This document shows, in pieces, positions 52,071 to 61,109 of a stretch of 64,000 bases of DNA. Made by a program: the position numbers and the translations under genes. Source of the stretch: Bdellovibrionales bacterium GWA1_52_35 (GTDB lineage: Bacteria > Bdellovibrionota > UBA1018). The notes under the pieces are model-generated. The model was given only the letters and a program-made list of their open reading frames with translations. It did not search any database and had not been told where the DNA came from. Position 1 is the stretch's first letter; every line of letters starts with the position of its first letter. The stretch spans positions 23,161 to 87,160 of the forward strand of contig MEPO01000024.1 in assembly GCA_001769805.1 (NCBI GenBank), in the 5' to 3' direction.

Positions 52071-54200
52071 CTATTTTCGCAATTTGAATGTCACGGTTCC
52101 TTCCAGAGCGTTTCCTTGCTGGTCCATCGCCTGGATGGAAATTGTTTTTTTGCCATCGGTATTCGCTAGTAACGAAAAGAAGGCGCTACCAGGGGCAGTG
52201 AGGCTTCCGTCATTTTGAAACTGAAAAATATTTGTGAGGTCCTTTTGCATCCCGCTCACGTCATCGCTGTAGCGGATGAAATCCACTAAAGCAATGCTGA
52301 CCGGCTGGTTCCTGCTTGAGAAGCGCAGAGTGATTTGTGGGGAGTTGCTGGCAAGCAATCCGTTAGCGAGTGGGTCCATCTTGAAACTGAAACGAATTTC
52401 CGGCCGAACCTCAGGCTTGGGCTCCGGTTTTGTCACTTTTACCTGCTTGAGCGGGAGAACCGGGGGGGGAGGATTGTGCCTGGCTGCAGCGGAAGGTGCT
52501 TTGGTTCGTACGGCAACAGCAGTAATCGGGGCAGGAGCGCTGTGCTGCTTCGGCTTCTGTTTTGCGGAAGCAGGCTGAGGTCGAACCGGAAAACCTGTAC
52601 TTTCAGGCGGAGAAGTTCTTCCTAAAGCAGCTTTTGGCGGCTCGTCTTCAGAGGTATCAGCGAAAGGATCCGTTTTTGGGGAAACTGCTAGAGGTACTGC
52701 TTTAGCAGGTATTGCCGCAGCAGGACTCGGGATAGCAACCGGCGTAGGAACAGGGGCAACAGCAGTGGGTACGGCAGCTGTTACGGGTTGCTGAAGCAGG
52801 ACAGCAGCGGGTCTTTGACCGGCAAGGGATTGCCAGAGCTCTTTCAAGTGAAGTTCTTGGGGCAGGAGTTCTTTCGGCAGGAATTGGAACCACTGATTTG
52901 CATAAAAAGCGAGCGCGATGATCATACCGGATCCGATGAGGAAAGTTCCAAACGATCGTTGTTTTTTCTTCGGCGCGGGAGGTGCTTTTCTTGTTTGCGG
53001 TCTGACTGCTGGAGCGGAGGCAATACGCGAATTAGTATGCCGCAAGGTATTCGCCGGGCGAGGTGAAGAACCCAGGGGGCGCGGTGCAGAACCTGCTGAT
53101 CGGGGTATTGAAGAGTTCGGCACAAGGTCAATTTGAGGAGCAGGAGCAACGGAGGGAGTAGGAGGAGGGACTTCGATTTCGGGTGGGGCTGGTTTCACCT
53201 CCGCACGGATCATCTCTTCTGCGGTTCGATTCAGGCGCTTGAGAGTTTCTCGGTCCTTTTCTATCTCCGGTGCAAAGACTTCATTGGTGAAACGGGCGAT
53301 GTCGCGAACTGTTATGCCGGGGTGCCGCTCGTGCGCGAAACGTGTGAGCGCAATCTGAAATTCTTCGGCATTCGAATAGCGATCATCCGGTTTTTTCTTG
53401 AGAGCCTTGAGTACGATTTCATCCAAAGCTTTCGGTAAATGGGGACGAATGACGGAAGGAGGGATAATGTGCATCTCGCAATTTTCGATCTGCTTGATCG
53501 TTGCCACATCATCGCCACCTTGAAAGAGTTTTCGCGCTGTAAGCAGTTCCCAGAGCACGGAGCCAAGAGCAAAGACATCACAACGACCATCTGCCCGAAC
53601 TCCTGATAGCTGTTCTGGTGAGAGATAACTGGGCTTCCCTTTGATTGTTCCTGATACGGTTGTGTCCAGATTGCTCGTGGCCTTCGCAATTCCAAAATCA
53701 ATGATCTTAACGATACCGAGATAAGAGATGAGAATATTGCGCGGACTGATATCCCGGTGAACGATATTCAGAGCCTCGCCCGTTGATTTGTCAGTAAAGG
53801 TATGCGCGTAGTGCAAACCGGTAGCCGCTTCCGCGATGATCAGTGCAGCCAGTTCGGGCGGCAGTGGCCGGTTCAGCTCATCCAGTCGGGTCAGGTGTTG
53901 GCGCAGGTCTTTTCCATCCACCCACTCCATGATGATGTAAGGCTGGCCGTTTTCCTCACCGAAGTCGTGAAGAGTGCAGATATTCGGATGGGTGAGTCCC
54001 ATTGTGACGCGGATTTCGTCGCGAAACATGTTCAGGAACACCGAACTGGCATCGAAAGAGCGCTCGATCCGCTTGATCACGACGATCCGACTGCCACCGT
54101 CAGCCTGGGCAAGACGCGCACGAAAGATCTCGGCCATTCCCCCTTTGGCCAGACGATCGAGCAGAAAGTAGCGACCGAACTTTTTCAGTTCATCCGTCAT
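52071..54200 (-). CDS. transmembrane Ser/Thr protein kinase
   Basis: 709 residues from the ATG at 54200 (GAGGA 10 nt upstream); a TTG 18 nt earlier is less likely. Kinase domain about 8-280: Gly-loop LAKGGMAEIFRARL, Lys in VVIKRIE, HRDISPRN catalytic loop, DFGIAKA, and GKPSYLSPEQLSG. A Pro/Ala-rich juxtamembrane stretch, one helix near 405-425 (GTFLIGSGMIIALAFYA), then a long Pro/Ala/Lys linker and a final Ig-like domain of about 120 residues (ITLRFSSRNQPVSIALVDFI, GTVTFKLRK). Hanks-type kinase in the inner membrane with an external sensor. It could phosphorylate the FHA-like domain of the motor protein at 23678-25177; this is speculative. Confidence 0.93.
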   Translation of the reverse strand: MTDELKKFGRYFLLDRLAKGGMAEIFRARLAQADGGSRIVVIKRIERSFDASSVFLNMFRDEIRVTMGLTHPNICTLHDFGEENGQPYIIMEWVDGKDLRQHLTRLDELNRPLPPELAALIIAEAATGLHYAHTFTDKSTGEALNIVHRDISPRNILISYLGIVKIIDFGIAKATSNLDTTVSGTIKGKPSYLSPEQLSGVRADGRCDVFALGSVLWELLTARKLFQGGDDVATIKQIENCEMHIIPPSVIRPHLPKALDEIVLKALKKKPDDRYSNAEEFQIALTRFAHERHPGITVRDIARFTNEVFAPEIEKDRETLKRLNRTAEEMIRAEVKPAPPEIEVPPPTPSVAPAPQIDLVPNSSIPRSAGSAPRPLGSSPRPANTLRHTNSRIASAPAVRPQTRKAPPAPKKKQRSFGTFLIGSGMIIALAFYANQWFQFLPKELLPQELHLKELWQSLAGQRPAAVLLQQPVTAAVPTAVAPVPTPVAIPSPAAAIPAKAVPLAVSPKTDPFADTSEDEPPKAALGRTSPPESTGFPVRPQPASAKQKPKQHSAPAPITAVAVRTKAPSAAARHNPPPPVLPLKQVKVTKPEPKPEVRPEIRFSFKMDPLANGLLASNSPQITLRFSSRNQPVSIALVDFIRYSDDVSGMQKDLTNIFQFQNDGSLTAPGSAFFSLLANTDGKKTISIQAMDQQGNALEGTVTFKLRK

Positions 54201-54313
54201 TGAATCACGAATCCTCAACAGGACTTATCGGGTTTTTTGAAAAATAGTGAAATCCGAGTGTGAAATGAAAAGAAAATTTACCAAGTGCCCTAAGATGGGT
54301 AAAATCATGAGAG

Positions 54314-55231
54314 ATGACTCTGCGCATGAATTTTCAGTTCATACTCCTGTGCTTATTGATATTCGGCGTAACTGGATCAGTTTATGCTGAGCAGGTTTCT
54401 GTGACCTCCAGCGGCAAAGTGGTGGGTATTTCTCGAGGTGAACCGCAGAGGATCGATTTCCTGCTGCTCCAGTCCTTGGAAATCGTTAGAAAAAGCTTTG
54501 TACTTGTGAAAGACCGCGGAGCTAACGTTCTCTACGCGCGAGTGAAGCAGTGGGACGCGGCGCGAAAAACGCTGAGTCTTGAAGCGGTGAGAAGGTACGG
54601 CGACAACTCGGCTATTTCACTTTCCAGAAATTATGACCTGGTACTTCGGGTGGAAGAGAGGGGCGGGCCCAAGGCGGAAAACAGAGTCGAGCCTTCGAAA
54701 GTGGAAGCTAGACCGGAAGTAAGACAGGAAACAAGACCGGAAACAAGAACGGAAACAGCGAAAACAAGCCCGCCGGCTCAAATCTCTTTTCAGGCGCGTT
54801 CGACAAGGCGCTGGTTTATTGATCTGTCCTACGGAGATCCCATCTCCCAGCAGCCCTTGAATTTTCATGCGGGCTACCACTTATTCTCATTTCTGAGTAC
54901 CTATGCTGCCTATGGATATTACGCAGAGAAAGCTCCGGGTGGATCAGCTTACATGTCGGATGCTGTTTGGGGAGTTCGTGCCTTGATGCCTGACAGGGAG
55001 CTTTCGCCCTTTCTTTCTGCGAGCATCAATTATGTGAAAATTTACTCGCAGCAGCTGGATGGAGAGCGTACCTATTTCGACGGATTTGCAGGAATCGGGT
55101 TTGGCGGGGAATGGCAGGGACCCACAGGGCTGCGGGCTGCCGCGGCTTTTACCTTTTTCATCGGGCGCGATCTTCCAGATGAGACCTGGGCTCCATCTGC
55201 CCTCAGCTTTCGCTTCGGTTGGGCGTTGTAG
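54314..55231 (+). CDS. predicted outer-membrane protein with OmpA-like barrel
   Basis: 305 residues (ATG at 54314; ATG at 54326 also possible). Signal peptide ends SVYA. About 23-110 is a small beta domain (TSSGKVVGISRGEPQRIDFL, KSFVLVKDRGANVLYARVK) that resembles a ligand-binding or linker fold. A charged linker follows, with repeated RPE/TRPET units (RPEVRQETRPETRTET). About 155-305 is an eight-strand-like barrel (WFIDLSYGDPISQQ, YFDGFAGIGFGGEW, AAAFTFFIGRDL) ending FRFGWAL. Its last 29 bp overlap the convergent phosphoesterase gene. Function unknown. Confidence 0.7.
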   Translation: MTLRMNFQFILLCLLIFGVTGSVYAEQVSVTSSGKVVGISRGEPQRIDFLLLQSLEIVRKSFVLVKDRGANVLYARVKQWDAARKTLSLEAVRRYGDNSAISLSRNYDLVLRVEERGGPKAENRVEPSKVEARPEVRQETRPETRTETAKTSPPAQISFQARSTRRWFIDLSYGDPISQQPLNFHAGYHLFSFLSTYAAYGYYAEKAPGGSAYMSDAVWGVRALMPDRELSPFLSASINYVKIYSQQLDGERTYFDGFAGIGFGGEWQGPTGLRAAAAFTFFIGRDLPDETWAPSALSFRFGWAL

Positions 55232-56240
55232 CCAAAATAAAATTGTCGCCGGTTTCCCATGCTCGGGTCTCTGGATTCCAGAGTTTTTGCACTCCTGAAG
55301 TTGTCCCGGTTGATTCGTCGACCGTCATCAGAAGATAGCCGGTTTTGATCTGGGTAGCTGCAACGTTGCTGGTGGGGTAGTGCATGGCTATGAGCGGGTC
55401 GGTTTCCTTGGGGTCGTAGGAAACTGTATTGGCTCCACCGTTCCCGACCACCACTTGCTCGATCCCCTTGACTGTCCCGCGGCAGTAGAGGTGAATATGC
55501 CCGCAGAAAAATGCGAGCGCGCCGGCTTTTTTCATGCTTTTCCACAGAACGTCTCTCGAAGTGGTATGGGAATAAAGATCCGGAAAAGGGGATTTGCCGC
55601 TGGTGCCGACTCTGAAAGCGGGAGGATGAGAGAATACAAACGTAAAAGCCGCGTTCCCGCTCGCCAGATGACTTTCCGCCCAGGACTCATTCACGTACCC
55701 CCGGATCACTTTGAGAATTTTTGTGCTGTAAGCATCGAGCGCGACGAATCTAGCTCCTTTGTGGGTGACGCTGTAGGTGAGTCCTTTCTCGTTTTCGGGC
55801 CCGTTCTGAGGCATGAAGGCGCCGATCTTTTCTTCATAGGCTTTCTTCAGGGCACTTTCAGTCATGAATTTTCCGTCTTCGTGATTGCCCCGGATCACAT
55901 AAAGCGGGATGCCCTTTTTAGTGTCAAAATCGTAAACGGGCCTGATCGCGGCCTTCCAGTTTTCCAGCATTTCGCGGTACTTCCCGGTCATCGGTGAGGA
56001 CTTGCTCGTATAGTAACCGTTGATCAGATCACCCGTATGCAGTACGAGGTCGGGCTTTTCGGCGGCAATGGCTTGCGCCAGCAGCGCAAGATCGGGGCTG
56101 ATGCCCGTGAGGGTATCGGTTGTGAGATCGCGGGTATCGCCCATCACAACAAAGGACCACTTGGGCTGGGCGGCTTCCGCTGCCGAAAGCGAGAGGGCCG
56201 TTGCGAAAGCGAGAAGCCAGAATCTGGAAAATGCTTTCAT
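55203..56240 (-). CDS. exported metallophosphoesterase
   Basis: 345 residues from the ATG at 56240 (AAAGGA upstream), overlapping the pyruvate-kinase-like gene by ATGA. Signal peptide ends AAEA. Calcineurin-like fold with all metal motifs: VVMGDTRD, VLHTGDLINGYY, YVIRGNHEDG, FVFSHPPAF and FCGHIHLYCRG. Two-metal phosphodiesterase or phosphatase, acting in the periplasm. Substrate unknown. Last gene of the three-gene operon 57908-55203. Confidence 0.92.
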   Translation of the reverse strand: MKAFSRFWLLAFATALSLSAAEAAQPKWSFVVMGDTRDLTTDTLTGISPDLALLAQAIAAEKPDLVLHTGDLINGYYTSKSSPMTGKYREMLENWKAAIRPVYDFDTKKGIPLYVIRGNHEDGKFMTESALKKAYEEKIGAFMPQNGPENEKGLTYSVTHKGARFVALDAYSTKILKVIRGYVNESWAESHLASGNAAFTFVFSHPPAFRVGTSGKSPFPDLYSHTTSRDVLWKSMKKAGALAFFCGHIHLYCRGTVKGIEQVVVGNGGANTVSYDPKETDPLIAMHYPTSNVAATQIKTGYLLMTVDESTGTTSGVQKLWNPETRAWETGDNFILATTPNRSES

Positions 56241-57208
56241 ATTTCCTTTGCTCTCCATTGTTGAAGGAATCGGCAAAGCTCCAGAGGATTTTTTCCGACC
56301 GCGGTTTCATCTGAAAGGACAATGCCGTCGTAACCGGCTTCTTCCGCCCGGGCGAGCTGCACCACTTCGGAGCGGGTGGGTTGCGGGAAGTGGGTCATGT
56401 ATTCGAGGACCTGTCCTGCAAGCCAGGCGGGTTTCTTAAGCTTCGGAATTCGTTTTTCAAAATCCGTCTGAAGCGCGGCCATTTTTCTCAAGCCGGCCTG
56501 TGCCCCCAGGTCTCCCCGGCATAACCAGAGTTCATCAAAGGCAGCGTCGATCACTTGAAGGTTTTGCAGCGCTTCGGGTCTTTCGAGTTTGGCGATCAAC
56601 TTCCGTCGACCGATCAAAGGCCGGATCAATTTGGCTTCGTCTCCGGTGTTGACGAAAGAAAAGGCATAATCCACGAAGTCTGCCCCCGCGGTCAGGCGGA
56701 TCATGTGAGTATCGAGTTCAGATATTTTCTTGTAAGGAATCGGGTGTTGCGAGCGATTGATCCCCTTGTCACTCGAAAGCGGCCCACTGCGCAGAACTTT
56801 TGCATGGGCCATTTCGGAGCTATGGTCCAGAATCTCCAGTTCAACCCGCGCATCATTGAGCGTGATCCGGTCTCCCTTTTGTATTTCAGAGAAAAAAAGT
56901 TCATGCGGGACCGGGATGATGCCGGTCTCACTGGTTTTATGGGTAAAGAGCAGCGTGACCGACTCTGCCAGCCCGGTTGCAGGGGGAATTTTCCCGATGC
57001 GCATTTTGGCGCCCTGAAGATCCAGCGTGACTGGAATGGTGCGTCCGGTTTTACGAAAGAGCGCGTCGAGCTTCTCAAGCCAGAGTAGCAAACTTTCCGG
57101 TTGAAGGTGCGCGGCATTCAAGCGGAAACGGTCTGCAGCCGGAAAAATCCCCTCCAGGGTCGCGGTCGTAAAAGTTGCCGGCCCGAGCGTCAATGTCGTC
57201 TTGAGCAT
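56237..57208 (-). CDS. pyruvate-kinase-like protein lacking the C-terminal domain
   Basis: 323 residues against about 470 for pyruvate kinase. The A/B barrel is recognisable: TLGPAT, FRLNAAH (R-N pair), LDLQGAKMRIG (Asp and Arg), KGDRITLND, LTAGADFVDYAFSFVNTGDE, IAKLERPE (Lys-x-Glu), CRGDLGAQAG (metal Asp) and PTRSEVVQLARAEEAGYDGI then LSDETAVGKNPLE. The B domain is short. The Thr proton donor of pyruvate kinase (in CATQMLE) is replaced: LAGQVLEYM. No allosteric C-domain. It may be a kinase with another substrate or a sensor. Starts 7 bp after the barrel gene, coupled to the phosphoesterase gene. Confidence 0.85.
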   Translation of the reverse strand: MLKTTLTLGPATFTTATLEGIFPAADRFRLNAAHLQPESLLLWLEKLDALFRKTGRTIPVTLDLQGAKMRIGKIPPATGLAESVTLLFTHKTSETGIIPVPHELFFSEIQKGDRITLNDARVELEILDHSSEMAHAKVLRSGPLSSDKGINRSQHPIPYKKISELDTHMIRLTAGADFVDYAFSFVNTGDEAKLIRPLIGRRKLIAKLERPEALQNLQVIDAAFDELWLCRGDLGAQAGLRKMAALQTDFEKRIPKLKKPAWLAGQVLEYMTHFPQPTRSEVVQLARAEEAGYDGIVLSDETAVGKNPLELCRFLQQWRAKEI

Positions 57209-57215
57209 GAGTGAC

Positions 57216-57908
57216 TTAGAACGCGAAAACCATCGAGATCATCGGATTCAGTTCGGCTTCCACGGGTTTGGACGTGAAGGCCCGGTCCGTGTAGTTGTCG
57301 GCGGGATTTTCAGCGGAAGTAAAGGTTCCCGACTTATAGCTGGCGCTCTTGTAAATCAGACTGATACCCAGTGAAAAGATGCGCGAAAGAGGCGCCGTAT
57401 AGCCCACATTCACCTGAAACCCGCTGCTCAGCTTCTGTTCGTAGAAGTTGTCTCTCATGTTCAAGCCCGAGCCGTCATCAATGTCTTTATCGCTGTAACT
57501 TCGCTTACCACTGAAAAGGTAAGTGCCCAGGAAATGGAAGCGTCCTGCGATCAGCCCCAGCGTAGGACCCATGTCCGTGAATTTTTCAAGTTGGTCTCGA
57601 CCTGCGGATTGATTGGGAACCGCTTCACCCTTTAAAGGTGCGCGCCCCGTATCGTAGGTGAAGCCCACGAGCATTTTGTTCCAGAAGGCATAACCGAGAG
57701 TACCGCGGAAATCATAGCCCAGGCCCGAGGCAGCATTGATGGTCTTGGCTTCAAAGGTTCCGCCGAGACCAGTGTCACCGGAGTAGCGGTCTGTTTTTTG
57801 AAAGATGGGAGCCCCGCTGAGCTGGATATATCCGCCTGCCCAGGCTGAGGAGAGCTGAGAAAATGAAACGGAAACCGCCAAGAGAGCCAGAAGTGCGCGA
57901 ATTTTCAT
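57216..57908 (-). CDS. predicted outer-membrane beta-barrel protein
   Basis: 230 residues. Signal peptide ends SAWA. RBS AAGGA about 10 nt before the ATG. Strands alternate (GYIQLSGAPIFQK, LGYDFRGTLGYAFWNKMLVGFTYD, SGFQVNVGYTAPLSRIFSLGISLIYKSA) and the chain ends MVFAF, a terminal Phe typical of outer-membrane barrels. First gene of a three-gene operon with the pyruvate-kinase-like and phosphoesterase genes, an unusual grouping. Confidence 0.75.
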   Translation of the reverse strand: MKIRALLALLAVSVSFSQLSSAWAGGYIQLSGAPIFQKTDRYSGDTGLGGTFEAKTINAASGLGYDFRGTLGYAFWNKMLVGFTYDTGRAPLKGEAVPNQSAGRDQLEKFTDMGPTLGLIAGRFHFLGTYLFSGKRSYSDKDIDDGSGLNMRDNFYEQKLSSGFQVNVGYTAPLSRIFSLGISLIYKSASYKSGTFTSAENPADNYTDRAFTSKPVEAELNPMISMVFAF

Positions 57909-58122
57909 GAGTGATTGTCCTTTCCTTGAACAAGTAAAAATTTTGAGCGGGATTGGGGCGCAAGTCTACTGATTTCAATGCTTAAGAATCTTCACTCATT
58001 CTTGAAAAATATAAAAAACTTTAAAAACAGGAAGATAGCTCATTTAAGGACGCCTGTCTGGCTAAAGCACGTATAAAGTAACGCGACGTGTTAAGATTTA
58101 GAAATCAAGGAGCACGTTGGCT

Positions 58123-61068
58123 ATGAGAACACTCTTCAGACCTGGGGTCCTGATCATTGTTGTGCTGGGTTTTGCAATCGCGGGGTGCGAAGGCGGGCCG
58201 GCATCCGAAAGCATGGACGAGCCAGCGCTGGCACTGGAATCCTGCTCCGAACCTTTCACACAGAGCTTTGAGCCCGCACGGTTGAGCGGGGGCCGACATT
58301 TTTATTTCGATGCTGCTGCTCTTTCGTTTCTGGACGATCCAGCCTACGCCGTGAAGGAAATTTTTCTAAACACGACTCTTCGGGGCCACTACAAAGGAGA
58401 TGATTTTGAAATCCCTCTGGCGATCAATGGTCTTCAGGCGGCTCCCACCAACGGGGCGGCGTTTTATGAATTGACCCGGTATGTTTCAAATGACGATACC
58501 TCCAATGTCCGGCACAAACTTCATAAATTGGCAGTCAATGGGGGTGTTTCAATTCATGGCTTCATGCTCAAAGCCAAGCAGAACAAAGGCGAGGTCAAAT
58601 TCTCGCTCCAGGGGAATTCGCTTTTTGCTTTGAAGGGGATTCTTGAAATTACCGGTTCCTATTCCGGCAGCTGTCCGACACCGAAACCTTCTGAGAGCCC
58701 GACTCCGGACCCGACTTCAACCCCAACTCCTTCGGCTACGCCTGATCCTGTAGCGCCGGTGACGCAAATATTGAGTGTAGAACCGTCCGCACCTGTCACG
58801 GCTTCGAGTCTGATCTCCTTCTCCTTTGAAAGTGATCAACTCGGAAGCTCGTTCTTCTGTTCTTTGGATGGTGCGACGGCTGAACTCTGCAGTTCACCGC
58901 TGGTTCTGTCCGGACTTTCAAATGGCCCTCATGTTTTCCAGGTGTATGCCCAGAATTCCGCAGGCCTGGTGGATGCAACAGGCGACACTCATGAGTGGGC
59001 CGTGGACCTGGTTGCCCCCTCGGTTTCCATTTCGAATTTGGCTTCACTCCCTGCACTTTCGGGGCAGGATTCGGTGGAATTCCAGTTGATTGCGGACGAT
59101 GCTGAAGCGGTGTTCCGTTGCAGTCTGGACGACGCGGAATATATGCCATGCAATTCTGCTCAGTCCTATTCGCAGTTATCGGAAGGCGTTCACCTTTTCA
59201 AGGTTCTGGCCGTGGATGCCTTGGGCAATGTGGGCGAGCAGCCGGCGCAATTCCAGTGGATCATCGATCTGACTCCGCCACAGACCTACATCGTGCAGGC
59301 CGCGCCCGTTGAAGCCGTCACGCGCAATACGACCATGAGCCTGCAGTTTGCCGCAACCGAGAGCGCGGTTTTTGAATGTTCGCTGGATCATGCGATTTAT
59401 CAATCGTGCCAGTCTCCGGTAGAGTACACGGCACTTGCTCAGGGACTGCATCGGATCGAAGTGCGTTCGGTTGATCTTGCCGGGAATATCGGAGTGCCTG
59501 CCAGTTACTCCTGGACGGTGGATCTGAGCGCCCCGCAACTGGTTCTTGGAAACGTCACGCCGCAAGCGGGCTCACTCAGTAATGCAGCGCTGATCTCGGT
59601 GGAGTTCAGTGCGGATGAAGCAGCCTCCTTCTTCTGTACTTTCGATGGCGGGGTGAACGCTTCGTGCATTTCACCTTTCCAAGTTCCAGTTTTAACGGAT
59701 GGGAATCACGAGTTGAAACTGCAGGCGCGGGATGCGGCAGGAAATCTTTCTGAGGTGATGACCTTGGGCTGGGTAACCGATGCCCGGGCTCCTTCCTTGA
59801 GTTTCGGCGCGATTACGCCGACGCCCGCTAGCCGCAGCAATTCCAACTGGCTCACTGCTGTTGTGAATGCCAGCGAAGAAAGCATTTTGTCCTGCTCCCT
59901 GGATGCACAGAATCTGGGGATCAGCTCTTCGCCTGTTCAACTTTCGGCTCTGGCTGAAGGCGCTCATGAGCTGATTGTGGGAGGTGTGGATCGCGCAGGA
60001 AATCATGCTGCTCCGATCAAACACTCGTTCACGGTGGATCTCACTGCACCGGTCACTACTCTTGGCTCCGCAGTCGGGGCGATCACTCATGAAACCTCGA
60101 ATGTCTTTGTATTCAGTGCTTCAGAAGCGGCAACCTTCGAATGCAATTTGAATGGCGTTGGATTCAATGCATGCACCAGTCCCATCCAGATTTCAGGGTT
60201 CGCCGACGGTGAGCATTACTTCCGGGTTCGTGCAACGGATCTGGCTGGAAATCTAGGTCCCGTAGTGTCGGCCTTGTGGACCGTGGATCTCACGGCGCCG
60301 GTTGTGACTCTTACGGTGAGCCGGAGTGCGAATGCCAGTATTCAGTTCGGATTCAGTTCAAATGAAGCAGGGAGTGTCTTCACCTGTTCTCTGGATGGCG
60401 CTGCTTTCACGAGCTGCAGTTCGCCGCTCGCTTTCAGCGGTCTTGCCATCGGAAATCACAGTTTCATTGTGCGCGCGAGTGATCCTCAGGGTAATTCGGA
60501 TCCGGCGGGTGTCAGTCATGCCTGGACCGTCGAACCTCTCGTGACGACAAAAATCATCTCGGTCGTGCCATCGGCCACTTTCACCAATCAGCGCACTGCG
60601 AACTTCTCGTTTGATACCAACGTAGGAGTGAACTTTATCTGTGGTCTTGATGGCGGTGCTCTTGCTCCTTGTGTTTCGCCGGTGAGTTACACAGGTATGG
60701 TCGATGGTTTGCACAACTTCCTGGTATACGCGATTGATCGCTGGGATGTGCAGGACCCGGTGGGCGCTCAGTATAGCTGGACCGTGGACGGTACGGTACC
60801 CGTCGTGGTCTCGATCACCCATTCGTATACGCGAAGTTCAGCGACGATCAACTGGACGACCAATGAGCCTTCGAGTGCGCAGCTCAACTGGGGAGTGGGT
60901 ACCGACACGAGCCGGCTGATCCCGGATAACGGAATCTATTCCACTGCCCATACGGTCACGATCACCGGGCTTTCGTCCAACACCCAATATGCTTACATAG
61001 TCGGCGGCAGAGATCAGGCAGGGAATTCGTACCAGTACACGAAAAGGGCTTTCAGGACGAATCCTTGA
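58123..61068 (+). CDS. large lipoprotein of tandem Ig-like repeats with C-terminal FN3 domain
   Basis: About 981 residues from the ATG at 58123 (AAGGAG 10 nt upstream; a TTG at 58117 is nearer). Lipobox AIAGC gives the lipid-modified Cys near residue 23. About 40-190 is an N-terminal domain (HFYFDAAALSFLDD, SLQGNSLFALKGILEITG); then a Pro/Thr linker. About 215-880 holds some eight repeats of 80-90 residues, each with FxCSLDGA...CSSPL...SGLxxGxHxFxVxAxDxxGN and ending SWTVDLTAP. The two Cys per repeat would pair. A final FN3-like domain has ATINWTTNEPSSAQLNWG. Likely an extracellular adhesin or surface stalk. Confidence 0.85.
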   Translation: MRTLFRPGVLIIVVLGFAIAGCEGGPASESMDEPALALESCSEPFTQSFEPARLSGGRHFYFDAAALSFLDDPAYAVKEIFLNTTLRGHYKGDDFEIPLAINGLQAAPTNGAAFYELTRYVSNDDTSNVRHKLHKLAVNGGVSIHGFMLKAKQNKGEVKFSLQGNSLFALKGILEITGSYSGSCPTPKPSESPTPDPTSTPTPSATPDPVAPVTQILSVEPSAPVTASSLISFSFESDQLGSSFFCSLDGATAELCSSPLVLSGLSNGPHVFQVYAQNSAGLVDATGDTHEWAVDLVAPSVSISNLASLPALSGQDSVEFQLIADDAEAVFRCSLDDAEYMPCNSAQSYSQLSEGVHLFKVLAVDALGNVGEQPAQFQWIIDLTPPQTYIVQAAPVEAVTRNTTMSLQFAATESAVFECSLDHAIYQSCQSPVEYTALAQGLHRIEVRSVDLAGNIGVPASYSWTVDLSAPQLVLGNVTPQAGSLSNAALISVEFSADEAASFFCTFDGGVNASCISPFQVPVLTDGNHELKLQARDAAGNLSEVMTLGWVTDARAPSLSFGAITPTPASRSNSNWLTAVVNASEESILSCSLDAQNLGISSSPVQLSALAEGAHELIVGGVDRAGNHAAPIKHSFTVDLTAPVTTLGSAVGAITHETSNVFVFSASEAATFECNLNGVGFNACTSPIQISGFADGEHYFRVRATDLAGNLGPVVSALWTVDLTAPVVTLTVSRSANASIQFGFSSNEAGSVFTCSLDGAAFTSCSSPLAFSGLAIGNHSFIVRASDPQGNSDPAGVSHAWTVEPLVTTKIISVVPSATFTNQRTANFSFDTNVGVNFICGLDGGALAPCVSPVSYTGMVDGLHNFLVYAIDRWDVQDPVGAQYSWTVDGTVPVVVSITHSYTRSSATINWTTNEPSSAQLNWGVGTDTSRLIPDNGIYSTAHTVTITGLSSNTQYAYIVGGRDQAGNSYQYTKRAFRTNP

Positions 61069-61109
61069 GTGGGGCGCTTGGGAAAGGGGCGCTTGGAAAT
61101 TTCTGAGTG

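Noticed and set aside
61073-61100. Direct repeat of ggggcgcttgg after the Ig-like lipoprotein gene
   Set aside because: Two short copies 18 bp apart without other features; likely chance or minor slippage.
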